From positions 43,625,754-43,689,753 of the forward strand of contig CAJQUN010000002.1 of assembly GCA_907163345.1 (NCBI GenBank): a DNA stretch of 64,000 nt, read 5' to 3'. Below are positions 12,834-22,665 of the stretch, in pieces. Position 1 is the first letter of the stretch; every line of letters begins with the position of its first letter. Position numbers and translations under genes: made by a program. Source of the DNA: Haberlea rhodopensis (lineage: Eukaryota; Streptophyta; Magnoliopsida; Lamiales; Gesneriaceae). The notes below the pieces were generated by a model that was not told where the DNA came from, searched no databases, and worked only from the letters and a program-made list of their open reading frames with translations.

Positions 12834-13325
12834 TTATGTATATAGACTAAAATTATCTAATGCAACAAATATAAAAGTTACCAAATATGTGCTAGGATGA
12901 GTATTGGTTTTGTTGCTTGTGAACTTCTTTCTTATTGTGAACAAATTGATAGTATAGCGTTTCAAGTATATAGAGCTTAGAGATTGAGATGATAAAATGT
13001 TTCCTCAACACACACCTATATATAACAACAAAAAAGGTTTTTTTTTTTTTTAAAAAAAAGTCGTCGAACGACATTTTTTTTTATCGTTGGCCATTGTCGA
13101 TCGATCGCCAGTTATGCGCCAAGCCCGTGTATAGCCTACTGCCTCTAGGCGATCGATCGCTGATTAATTTTTAAAAAAATTAAACAGTGTCGTGCCGTAC
13201 CAGCCTACGGGCTGACATCCCTTGGCCCGGCACGACACTGTAGCAAAACGGGTCGTGTAGTGCCGCTCCGCGTTGTGTCGTGCTCGTCCCGTGCCTCGTG
13301 TCGTCCGCTCCGTTTGACATCTCTA
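10940..13325 (-). mobile_element. Remnant of an autonomous hAT transposon
   Basis: It contains the transposase pseudogene. The transposase-5' side seems to end at 13325 with TTTGACATCTCTA (minus strand TAGAGATGTCAAA), preceded by GC-rich subterminal repeats of CGGCACGACACTG type. Directly outside this end begins the WAT1-like inverted repeat, so the transposon probably jumped into duplicated WAT1 intron 5. The other end is missing, replaced by the solo-LTR-like block. Two GCGATCGATCGC-type palindromes, cores at 13098 and 13150, lie in the 5' untranslated part. Confidence 0.65.
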
Positions 13326-14335
13326 ATTTAGTTCTTCGGAGTTGTTCTATTTTGAATTTCATCCTGTAACTTGTCAATATTGGGTTTTAGTACAATAACT
13401 TTACTTTTTTGTTTTTGTTTCTAGTCTTATTTTGTCGATGCGCTGACGTGATACCGAACACGTCACCGATAGCCGGTTTCATGTCAGTACTCAAACGATA
13501 CAGGATTAAAAGCCATAAAAGAGTAAAATTACTGTACGAAGACTTAATTTGACTACTTAGATGACCAGAACCCAAAATACACTAACTAACTGTACCAATT
13601 TGGCTATTTTCACTATCGATATAATAAACATACCATATAAGCCACGCTGAGGAGTCTGAGGTTCCATCCAAGTTTCCATTGGCTCCAATCTCTTTCCGTG
13701 CAAAGGGCATAAACCACGGCATGAATCGACCCCATTAATAAAATAAGAGTTGTGCTTGAATAATGGCAAGGATACTTCTCACTCAACTTAGCCGTCTCAA
13801 TTTACGAAACCAATTAATAATTATACATATCTTCAATCATTAATTGGTTTCGTAAATTGAGACAAACTAAGTTGAGTGAGAAGTATCCTTTCCATTATTC
13901 AAGCACAACTCTTATTTCACTAATGGGGTCAATTCAAGCCGTGGTTTTTGCCCTTTGCACGGAAAGAGATTGGAGTCAATGGAAACTTGGATGGAACCTC
14001 AGACTCCTCAGCGTGGCTTATATGGTATGTTTATTATATCGATAGTGAAAATAGCCAAATTGGTACCTTTAGTTAGTGTATTTTGGGTTTTGGTCATCTA
14101 AGTAGTCAAAATTAAGTCTCCGTACATTAATTTTGCTCTTTTATGGTTTTTAATCCTATATCATTTGAGTACTTATATGAAACGGGCTATCGGTGACGTG
14201 TTCGGTATCACGTCAGCACATCGACAAAATAAGACCAGAAACAAAAACAAAAAAGTAAAGTTATTGTACTAAAACCCAATATTAACAGGTTAGAGAATGA
14301 AAATCCAAAATAGAACAACTCTGAAGAACTAAATT
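13326..14335. repeat. 1-kb inverted repeat of WAT1 exon 5 and introns
   Basis: Two arms of about 490 bp (13326-13818 and 13839-14335) are reverse complements centred at 13828.5 with a 20-base loop. Each arm holds the end of intron 4, all of exon 5 and the first part of intron 5 of the WAT1-like gene. The arms differ at roughly 5% of exon positions by eye. A transcript through both arms would fold into a long hairpin. The right-arm copy continues into further intron-5 sequence to about 14620. Confidence 0.88.
13639..13797 (-). pseudogene. WAT1-like exon 5, left arm
   Basis: On the minus strand this matches exon 5 of the intact gene (LSEKY...CTERDW..WKLGW) and keeps a GTATGT splice donor. The acceptor is altered (GAGACGGC instead of GACAGGC). 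It is isolated: exon 4 is absent, and exon 6 would lie where the hAT remnant is. It may belong to the same inverted gene copy as exons 1-3 at 16386-17604. Confidence 0.75.
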
Positions 14336-14620
14336 GACTCTTTTTCCTATATCTTACACATGGATTTAGTCCATGCTTGACATTCGTGATACATACAAGA
14401 AAAAAATATTTATTAAAATATTTTGATGACCAAAAAACGTAAAATCATATAGAATTTAGTTAAAGTAACCTATATAATGGAATATTTTCACTAGGAATCA
14501 ATTTTTTTTCCCTTTTATGGAAATCTTTAATATAGATATATAATAACTAATAATGCTTATGTATACAAGTAATTAGCAAAGTTTAGTTCTGTTTTTATTT
14601 AATTTCTAACCTTTAAAACC
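13862..14620 (+). pseudogene. WAT1-like exon 5 and intron 5, right arm
   Basis: Exon 5 occupies about 13862-14020 and reads LSEKYPFHYSSTTLISLMGS and RDWSQWKLGWNLRLLSV. By hand count it differs from the intact exon at 19 of 159 positions (about 88% identity). The splice donor GTATGT is kept, but the acceptor AG is lost (GACAAACT). Intron-5 similarity runs on to the TTTCTAACCTTT segment near 14618, where the intact gene leads into exon 6. Exon 6 is absent here. Confidence 0.78.
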
Positions 14621-14903
14621 AAATATTAATCGTACTATTCATTTTGATTTTTTTTTTTTACATTTCCACATAAGTAATTATCACGTAGATCCAATTTTTC
14701 ATCTCACCCCAACAAACTATCCTATTATAATAAGAATTTTAAATGCATATATACTATTACAAGAATTTTATTAATCAAGCGTACAATTCAATCCAACACA
14801 TTCTTTAAATGTTTTCTTTTCGCGTGATTGGTACCAAGATACTAAATTATCCTCACATTTATCTTCACATGATTTTCAATTCAACATGATTTTCAATGAC
14901 ACT

Positions 14904-15483
14904 TAGGGATGGCAATGGGGCGGGTCCAAACCCGGACCCGTATTGAACCCGACCTGTCGGGGCGGGTCCAAACCCGCTTCAACCGGGTTTGGAAGCGGGG
15001 CGGGGCGGGTCCTGGGATTGGCCGAACCCGCCCCGCACCCGCCCGCTATGCATTTTTAATTTGTTTTTTTTAAAAAATTAATATTGTATATACATTTCAC
15101 TTCTTTGATTGTACAATAATGTGTTATTGTTTAATTTCATATCAAAATTCATGTGTTTATGGTAAATAAGTTGAACATTTTGAATGGAATAAAAACTAAA
15201 TAATAAATATTTGATAGTTTAAAGATAGTTTTACGATGCTTATTATAAATATTTACTAGAAGAAAACATTAAATTCAATCTCAAAACTCAATTTTTGTGT
15301 TTCAAAATTAATTTCTACCAATTTTTTTTTTTTATATAAAAAAAATTGTTTGCGGGGCGGGGCGGGTAAACCCGCGAACCTGGCGGGTCTAAGCGGGGCG
15401 GGGCGGGTATGGGTTTTATGTGTAGCGGGGTGGGTCCTGGGATTGGCCAAACCCGTCCCAAACCAGCCCCGTTGCCATCCCTA
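14904..15483. mobile_element. Non-autonomous hAT-type element, copy 2
   Basis: It has the same TAGGGATGGCAATGGG start as the element at 3141 and ends CCGTTGCCATCCCTA, so the 12-bp terminal inverted repeats match perfectly. A perfect 8-bp target duplication, ATGACACT, lies at 14896-14903 and 15484-15491. GC-rich subterminal GGGGCGGGTC repeats flank an AT-rich core alignable to copy 1. It has no coding capacity. The perfect ends and duplication suggest a fairly recent insertion. Confidence 0.9.
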
Positions 15484-15491
15484 ATGACACT

Positions 15492-16385
15492 AGCCATAAT
15501 TTTTTCCAAACTTTTGGATGTTAACATTCATCATTTTCATCCGGACAATCCAGCATGTGATTGACATCTATTTTATTATACTAACCGAGACTATTAATTA
15601 TATTTTCAAGCTCATGAACGAATGTCTTCTTAAAAAGTTGGTTCATTTAAATTTCTTGAGTCTCCTTAACTTTTTAAATTAATAAATTATTAATTTATTG
15701 ATTAATTAATACATCTATAAATTATATATTTTGTGGATCCAACTATGAAGGTTTTACTGTAAATAGGTCCAGCATAAAATTTATGTATGAACTTTATATA
15801 TTAAATTATCCAACAATCTAACACCCTCAGTGGCGGACAAGAAAAATATATAGGAGACTATAAATATTAACATAACAAATTGAGAGCAAAAAAAAATTTA
15901 AGGATCAAATTATAATTTTATTAATGTAGTTTTTAATTATTTTTTTTGCAAGGGTTACATGTCAGTCCTTGCCTCATTGTGACTCCGCACGCCTTTGTTT
16001 TCTGAAAAAATACATATGATTAAAAAAAAACGCATATAATCACAAAAAAAATCGGACTCTTCATAGAAATTACAAAAAAATAATTTATCTCAAACTTTTA
16101 GTACTAAACAAATATAATCTTTTCTCAAACTTTTAGTACTAAACAAATATAATCTCACAAAGAAATGTATTTAATCAAAAATAGTTTCACATAAATATTT
16201 TAATAATGATTTATAAAAAGTGGTCCCAATTAATTTTTGTGGTTTATAAAAAGTGGTCCCAAATTTGTTAAATGTGAGACTATTTTTGTATTAAAATCAA
16301 TTTTTGTGGTATGGACTATTTTTTTTTTAATTTGCCCTAAAATAAATTTGCTCATATAAATACATAAACAAATTAATTTGAAATA
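15492..16385. other. AT-rich interval with small direct repeats
   Basis: No gene. Near 16084-16155 a segment of about 36 bp containing CTCAAACTTTTAGTACTAAA is repeated twice, and ATAAAAAGTGGTCCCAA occurs at about 16213 and 16245. CAGTGGCGGACAAG near 15829 and GACTCCGCACG near 15980 resemble ends of a hAT-like miniature element, but I could not define its boundaries. By position this is where exon 4 of the inverted WAT1 copy should be; no exon-4 similarity was seen. Confidence 0.45.
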
Positions 16386-16886
16386 TGGTTACCGGAAAAG
16401 TAGTGCTAAAACAAAGGTGACAGCTGGTATGATGTTAGTTGTAACAGTGGTTAATGCTAAGCTCTCTGCAAATAAGTTTTGTGCCATTGAATTCCTGCAA
16501 TATTTTATGCTTCAAATTAAATTTTGATATTATAATATTTATTACATACTTTAAATTAATTTTTATACTTAATTTCATTTTTGAAATGTAGCAAAAATTA
16601 AAGCAAATATATGTACACTCACCCAAACAGCGCAGAAACAAATATCTGAAAGACAATTTTCCACGTCAATTTCGGTCTCTTTTTCCTGCAAAGATTTATA
16701 AAATTATGCTTTAGAATCTCTAAAACTCAAAACCAAATTTCATACATCATTGTGATATTATCATCGCATGCAGTTCCTTAATAAAATGCACCATTTTATT
16801 ACGTGAATAAAATTAAATTTAAATTTTTTTTACGTATTTTCAAAAAAATTCTAATGTAAATGACAGCGACAATCAACCCACATCTT

Positions 16887-16911
16887 TATATATATATATA
16901 TATATATATAG
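16887..16911. repeat. (TA)n microsatellite, left of the organelle insert
   Basis: A simple TA run within intron 1 of the inverted WAT1 copy. The organelle rDNA-like segment separates it from the TA run at 17058-17106. The two may have been one tract before the insertion. Confidence 0.85.
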
Positions 16912-16929
16912 GTCCAAGATGATTTTTTG

Positions 16930-17052
16930 GGGAAAAAAAGAGGTATTCACTTCCGTGTAGTAGCTAAAGCGTTAAGAGGAAAGGCTTACGATGGATACCT
17001 AGGCACTCAGCGACGAGGAAGGGTGTAGTAATCGACGAAATGCTTCGGGAAG

Positions 17053-17057
<5 letters not shown>
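16930..17057 (+). pseudogene. Organelle (plastid-type) 23S rRNA 5'-end fragment
   Basis: From 16976 to 17057 the sequence follows the very start of plant plastid-type 23S rRNA: GAGGAAAGGCTTACGATGG, then GATACCTAGGCACTCAG, GACGAGGAAGG, and TCGACGAAATGCTTCGGG. It carries a few substitutions relative to the conserved rRNA, as I remember it. The preceding 45 bp (from about 16930) may be upstream spacer. It is far too short to be functional and sits between two TA microsatellites, so it is a nuclear insertion of organelle DNA. A mitochondrial origin is less likely but not excluded. Confidence 0.8.

Positions 17058-17106
<49 letters not shown>
17058..17106. repeat. (AT)n microsatellite, right of the organelle insert
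   Basis: An uninterrupted AT run. The matching site in intron 1 of the intact gene (about 6170-6190) has only a short TATATA, with no organelle DNA. Confidence 0.9.
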
Positions 17107-17108
<2 letters not shown>

Positions 17109-17604
17109 CTAAAAATCTTAATTTTCATCCCATATTTACAATATTAAACCATACTTGCGTGATCATCATGATATCTTTATAATTTTTCAAAGGTTTCTTC
17201 GCATGAAAAAAGAAGAAAGAACCCAAAAAAGAGAAATGTCACCTTCAATTTAATTATACCATAATTATCAAGGACTGATCCTACTGAACGCAAAGGAGAC
17301 GGTCACCATTTTCAAGCAAAAAATAAAAATAAAAGAAAATACAACGTGTGATTTTTTTTGTTAAAAAAATTCAAATCCAATAACTCACCCTCTGGACCTA
17401 GTTATACTACCTTTCAATAACAAGGGCAATGGCGATAAGAGTGGCAGCAGCAAAGAGGCGGCGATAGGCGACCAGAACTCGCAAGCTCATTCCATCATTT
17501 TTGGCCATTTTGTAGAATACATTAACCCCCGTTAATGCAATCTGAACTATCACCATCAGAATCGTGGGTTTCAACCCATGTATCGCAGAACAAAATTTCC
17601 CCAT

Positions 17605-17830
17605 TTCAAATCAAATTATAATCTATGTCTATATTTATATTTTGTAGATATAGAGAGAGAAGGGGGGGGGGGGGGGGGGGGGGGGGGGGGTGTAAAATGA
17701 GGTGGTCTGGAGAGGAGGCAAGATGGCTTGTAACTGGGGAAGAGACGTGATATATATACACAAAATTGTAAAGTGAATGTAGAGGGTTTTTGAAATTATA
17801 TTTAAATTTTCAAAATATATGTATATATCA
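17605..17830 (-). pseudogene. Promoter remnant of the inverted WAT1 copy, with poly-G
   Basis: On the minus strand 17690-17795 matches the intact gene's promoter block, including a TATATATC TATA box, CACGTCTCTTCC and a CT-rich leader. Between this and the ATG is an uninterrupted run of 29 G at 17662-17690 (C on the sense strand). Such a run is rare in plant nuclear DNA and could be a replication-slippage product or an assembly error. Confidence 0.7.
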
Positions 17831-18119
17831 CTTTCAATGCCATAAAATTGTTGTTGACTGGTGAATCCACATATGGGGTGAATATGTCAGTAACCATGCG
17901 ATGCATCTTACAGCACACAGTTTCCTGATTAAGAAGAAAATTATAAGACTTTGTGTAATTCTCCCCTCAAATCGTGTGCAGATTTAAACCATACAGTTCA
18001 CCATTCTTGAATTTTATGCGTCTCTGTTTCTCTTTTATTCTGTGGCAAATTCAATTAATTTTCACGTTTTCTATTATTCATGTTTGCTGTTCATTTCACT
18101 ACTTTTCAAAGGTCCAAGT

Positions 18120-19121
18120 GGTTTTGGTCCTAGGATCCACTGTGGATTAAGGTATGGCGCCTACGGACCCAAATATTATTAGAATTGTTGATCACGCCAC
18201 AATCGACTTTCCCCATTGTTGTGCGCAGTTGGTAATTAATTTGCATGAGCATTGGCTATAATTATGTACTATGATATCACGAAAATCGAGATGATCTCAG
18301 AACAACAACAATTCGGGATGACTTGAAATCACTCAACAATCGTGGCGATCCCCTCCGACGCTCAAGTCAAACAAAAGAATAAGAAAAAAGTATATTTTGT
18401 AAAGTAAACAATATATGATGAATGAATAAAAGCGAGAATCAAACCTCCCTCCGACGCTCAAGTCAAACAAAAGAATAAGAAAAAATTATATGTTGTAAAG
18501 TAAACAATATATGATGAATGAATAAAAGCGAGAATCAAACCTAATATTTATAGATAAAGAGTTACCATGTTGCTAAGATTCCTTCCATATGTCTTAATCT
18601 GTCGAGATATGAAAAATATCTTGATAAGATCTAGTAGATTTATGACAAGATCAAATCCCCGAGATCTTGCCTTAATTAAATCTTTAGGATCAAATTTGGT
18701 AGTTGAGATACATATTAATATCTAGACACGAAACTCGTACTCAGCTGGTGAGCTCACAAAAAGATAGTTTATGAGGTCGGCAGGTCAGCAGGTCGGACCC
18801 GTATTCTGTCAAACCGCACCAAAGTAAGCACAACAAAATTCGTGAGGTCTCCTATACAGTGAGATCAAATCGGCAAGAACTATGGAGTTCGGCCAACGTG
18901 TTATTGGCGAGTCCGTAGATTTGCCACTTTTAGGTCAGATTAGGAACTGGGTGCTAGGAGATGGGATGCATCCGATAGATCACCTATGCGATATGTCTTT
19001 AGAACAACTCAAGTATAACAGGTCAATCCATAAGTTCTCATTTCTCACAATACCCACCTAGTCGAACTAATGTCATGGACCAGATGTTCGCTTAAATGAC
19101 TGAATTGATTATCTATGACTT
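18120..19121. other. Older repeat DNA, LTR-like, left of Athila
   Basis: No coding potential. The style (GATCTAGTAGATTTATGACAAG, GGTCGGCAGGTCAGCAGG and similar) is that of degraded LTR sequence, but no ends could be found. It contains a 96-bp tandem duplication at 18351-18542. The Athila element begins at its right edge. Confidence 0.4.
18351..18542. repeat. 96-bp tandem duplication, two copies
   Basis: Copies at 18351-18446 and 18447-18542 both start CCCTCCGACGCTCAAGTC and end GAGAATCAAACCT. They differ at only a couple of positions, so the duplication is recent. Confidence 0.9.
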
Positions 19122-20550
19122 CAGGCGGGAAAAATCCCTTACCGCAAGCGCACGGTAGTCAAGTTTTAGTATAGAAAGATGTCGAACCCACAGAGATTGA
19201 TTAAATAGTTAAATCTAAGTACTGAATTAAAATAATCTTTGCTTTATTTAGAGAATCGAATAGTTGAGTGTTATGCGAAGAATAAAAATTAATTAACTAA
19301 CGATGATCAAATATTGAGTTGAAAAGAAATCAGTTGGAGACGAATCTAGGAGTACGATTTCACTTGTTCATCCACTACACTTATCATTCCTTGATTTTCA
19401 TTTTATGGATTTCCTAGTTTACTAGCCGAGAATTCTTATTTGTTTCTACTCCCCCTCCCGGGTGTTAAGCAGAAGTAATTATCTAACATTAATCTTGATA
19501 TTCCTATCTAAGATTAATTATCAAACAATTGTAAAAGCGCAGTAATTCCTATGACGACTTCTATGGAGTTATAGGCCTTCCGAACAATATAACTACCACG
19601 ATATGAATTCCTTCTTTCCTATTCATAACCCCCTCTCCCGAGTGATAGATCACAAATATGGAATCATTCAATCCATGGCCAGTAGATTAAAAGCATTAAG
19701 AACAGGAAGACATAAATAAACCATATGGAAATCCAAATAAACTTCAATCATTCATAATAAGCGTAGTTTCAAAACAAGCTACATCGTCTCCTAGAAAATA
19801 AAATTAGCTCATGCTAGAAGTATTTAAACACATAGACATGTTTAAATAACCCATAAAAATTGATAAAAGTTTAGAGATACAAAACGAATTGACGCTATTC
19901 TTCGATCTCCGATAAACGCCGCCGTCTCGTGATGAATTCTCTACTTTTTGCTCCGAGCCGTCGTCGTTATTCTTCTCCGTTCTTCAACCCTAGCCTCCTT
20001 CACTCCCAAAATATGTCTAAGTCTGAATAGCCTTCGAAAATCCTCCTCTAAACCCTTTAAAAGTCCCGTGCAATCAACTAAGGAAAGTCTCCAAAATTGC
20101 CAAAATTCCATTGGCGTAATTACGCCTCCGAAGTGGCGTAGTTACGCCTGTCGACGTGTCCAAAGTCTGGCTTCCCGCGTGACTGGCGTAATTACGCCAC
20201 TTAAAATTCTTCAAAATCACAATTGCCGTGGCTTAGGCGTAGTTACGCCTCAAATTAGGCGTAGTTACGCCTCAAGAAATTCGTTTAAAAGCTCAAATGC
20301 CGTAAGCTAGGCGTAGTTACGCCTCAAGACAGGCGTAATTACGCCTGTTGCTTTGATTCAAAGTGTAGATTTTTGGCTTCAATTCATCCGTTCTTTCCGT
20401 CATTTGCACCCTTTTAGTCCACAAAACATGTAATTACCTGGATTCCTGCAAAACAACACATAACAAAACCAAAAGCGTAATTCTGATCGAAAGCTAACAC
20501 TAAACCATGCAAAATAAGAAGAAATATAAGTGTATAAAATACACTTATCA
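19122..20550 (-). repeat. Athila 3' LTR
   Basis: It matches 28097-29548 almost throughout, ending at plus position 20550 (TATCA). The outer edge reads GCGGGAAAAATCCC instead of TGTTGCGAAAAATCCC, so the terminal CA of the LTR has been altered. It has seven GGCGTARTTACGCC palindromes (20113-20345) where its partner has eight sites. Confidence 0.85.
20113..20345. repeat. Palindrome array GGCGTARTTACGCC in Athila 3' LTR
   Basis: Sites start at 20113, 20135, 20185, 20236, 20258, 20310 and 20332; spacings are 22, 50, 51, 22, 52 and 22 bp. Versions with AATT centres are perfect 14-bp palindromes; the AGTT versions carry one mismatch. The site expected at 20207 is missing by an exact 22-bp difference from the other LTR. 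Confidence 0.92.
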
Positions 20551-22665
20551 AACCCCCTAAACTTAAACTTTTGCTAGTCCCGAGCAAAACAACACAAAAA
20601 AAACAAAACAAAAACAAATCAAAACTAAACTGACACGAAAAGACACACAAAACAAAGTTGTAAAACATTCCAATTGTGTAGGCCTCAGAAGTATTCAGAC
20701 ATGCATATCATTTTCTCAAGAATTCTCACGTGTGTGTGTGCTACCATTTCCATGTAATCATTAAAGCAATCTTAACTCAAACAAATCAATAGGACTTTGC
20801 AAGGTATAGGTTCAAATTGCATTGTTCAAAAACAGAGTGTATTTTGATGAATGCTAACAATGCATCAAGACTAGGTAATGAGATGCTCATATGTGAATGT
20901 CAAAACCATGTTTATTACAAGTGTTTCTCGAGTGTCATAGGTTCACTATTCATAACCTTCTCCACTAGTATATTAGACAAATGTGGCTTGGTCAATAGGT
21001 CTTAATAAGCTTGTAACGTTAGACTTTGGCTCATGGCTTCAATAAAAGGAAAGGTATTCAAAGCAAGAGAGTAAGTTGAAATTATAATCAATTTGCGCAT
21101 TCTCATCCCGCTTTCGACTCCTTCTATTGATGATTCATCAATTTTCTTTTCATTTCAATTCATCCTCTTTTCTCATCCTCCTCATCATTATTCACCTCAT
21201 TATTTTTCTCTTTTTTCTCTTTTTTTTTTTTTTAATCCATCGTTACTCCACTTCTCATTTTCAATTAAGATCATAGGAGTTATTTGAACTTTTAAAGCGC
21301 AATAGAAGCTTACTCCCTTGAGGGTAGGAAATAGTGTATAAGCTTTAGCAAGGTGGTCAATGTGGGATTTTGAAATGATGCCGAATGGGGGTTATTATGT
21401 GCCTAAGCACATGCCATTCGATTTTCAATAAGCTCAAAAGGGTAACTAAAGATAAAATGATGTCATTTGGTGGCTTCAAAGGCTCAAACGATCAAAAAAA
21501 TTGCCTAAATCATTCCTAAGCCACATATGTCTGTATTTCGCCTCAAAGATTACTATAGTAAGTTCTATACTACTCTCAATTCACAAATAACTTACATGAT
21601 TTGACCAATGTGCTCAGTTGCATCTGAAAACCATGGTAATATCAGAGAAAATTTGAATGAGATTCTAAAAGATATTGCAAACAATTCAATCCTCATTCTT
21701 TTACATTTAAGCTCAAAGGGGCTACTATGGCAATTTTCTATGAAAGAATCAAGGCCCAAATTATCAAGAATTGCATATATCATTTTTGTGTTCGTTCAAA
21801 TCATCATTGATTAATCAAATGGTCATGGTTTCTAGTGCAAGAATATGTGAGAACTCAAGAGCAACATGAAAACATGAAATTTTTTAAAATTTTTCACAAA
21901 TCAACTCAATTTTTTTCATCATTGGCCTTAACTGACTCGTAATACAACTTATGACACTCACAACTCAACAGACTCTAAATCAAGACAAAACCAATCAAAA
22001 TAAAGAAAACAAACACACAAAAGCAACAGAAATCCAAGTAGTTTGAATAGTTCAAAGTACCCCCCTAAACTTAGAAATGTGCATTGTCCTCAATGCATAC
22101 ACATGAAGGAATAAATAGAACGATGCACATACCTAATCGATGACCGTCAGTGGTCATCGTCATCCATATCGTCGGGGGCGGTTGTGGAAAAAGTGCTGGG
22201 TGGAAAGTCGGCAGCAACCCTTAGATGAAGAATTTTCGATTTGGTTGGCTAGGCTAGACCACTTTGTTGCAACCCCCCTAAACTTGCTTCCTTGCACCAG
22301 TAGACTCCAAAAACCTGCAATTAATCCATAAAAATATTGACTTTAGAGGTGGGATAGCTTAATTAAGAGAGATTGAAGGAAAAAATCGGAATTGAAAATT
22401 TGAGGGGAAGATGGGATAAAAATACACGAGGCGTAATTACGCCGCTGGAGAGGCGTAATTACGCCTCGCCTACGGCTTTGAAAAATTTTCTGAAAATTGA
22501 CAGGCGTAACTACGCCGAAAACAGGCGTAGTTACGCCTACGCTACGGCATTTCAAATTTTTTTTTTTTTTTAAATCAAATAAAAATAAAATAAGGATACA
22601 GGATTCGGGTTGCCTCCCGAAAAGCGCTTAGTTTATAGTCCTCGGCCCGACTGTCTTCCATCCAT
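20551..22665 (-). other. Athila 3' non-coding region and polypurine tract
   Basis: Between the integrase end and the 3' LTR. The polypurine tract abuts the LTR (plus CCCCCTAAACTTA at 20553-20565; minus TAAGTTTAGGGGG). A second tract-like CCCCCCTAAACTTAG lies near 22061. Many Athila elements carry an envelope-like frame here; this one shows only short random frames. It includes a four-site palindrome array at 22430-22537 with the same motif as the LTRs. Confidence 0.75.
22430..22537. repeat. Palindrome array GGCGTAATTACGCC, internal to Athila
   Basis: Four sites start at 22430, 22452, 22503 and 22524 (spacings 22, 51, 21), just downstream of the integrase end on the minus strand. The motif and spacing match the LTR arrays, yet this copy is outside the LTRs. 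Confidence 0.9.

Larger units (their letters stand above)
16386..17604 (-). pseudogene. WAT1-like gene copy, exons 1-3 only, inverted
   Basis: Minus strand: exon 1 starts with ATG at 17604 and reads MGKFCSAIHGLKPTILMVIV to VIER, with a following GTAG donor in place of GTAT. Exon 2 (about 16626-16687) preserves KKRPKLTWKIVFQ and a GTGAGT donor. Exon 3 (about 16395-16497) keeps AQNL and PAVTFVLALLFR but lacks about 15 bp (5 codons) in the middle. Intron 1 has gained an organelle rDNA insert. Exons 4, 6 and 7 are missing and exon 5 survives only as the inverted-repeat arm, so the copy is dead. Its promoter remnant lies at 17690-17800. It is tail to tail with the intact gene. Confidence 0.85.

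Noticed and set aside
13180..13325. rDNA-like GC-rich block (CGGCACGACACTG repeats)
   Set aside because: It fits hAT subterminal repeats next to a TIR-like end and has no similarity to rRNA.
20551..22665. Envelope-like ORF expected for Athila
   Set aside because: Only frames shorter than 90 codons are present, without a transmembrane or signal pattern that stands out.
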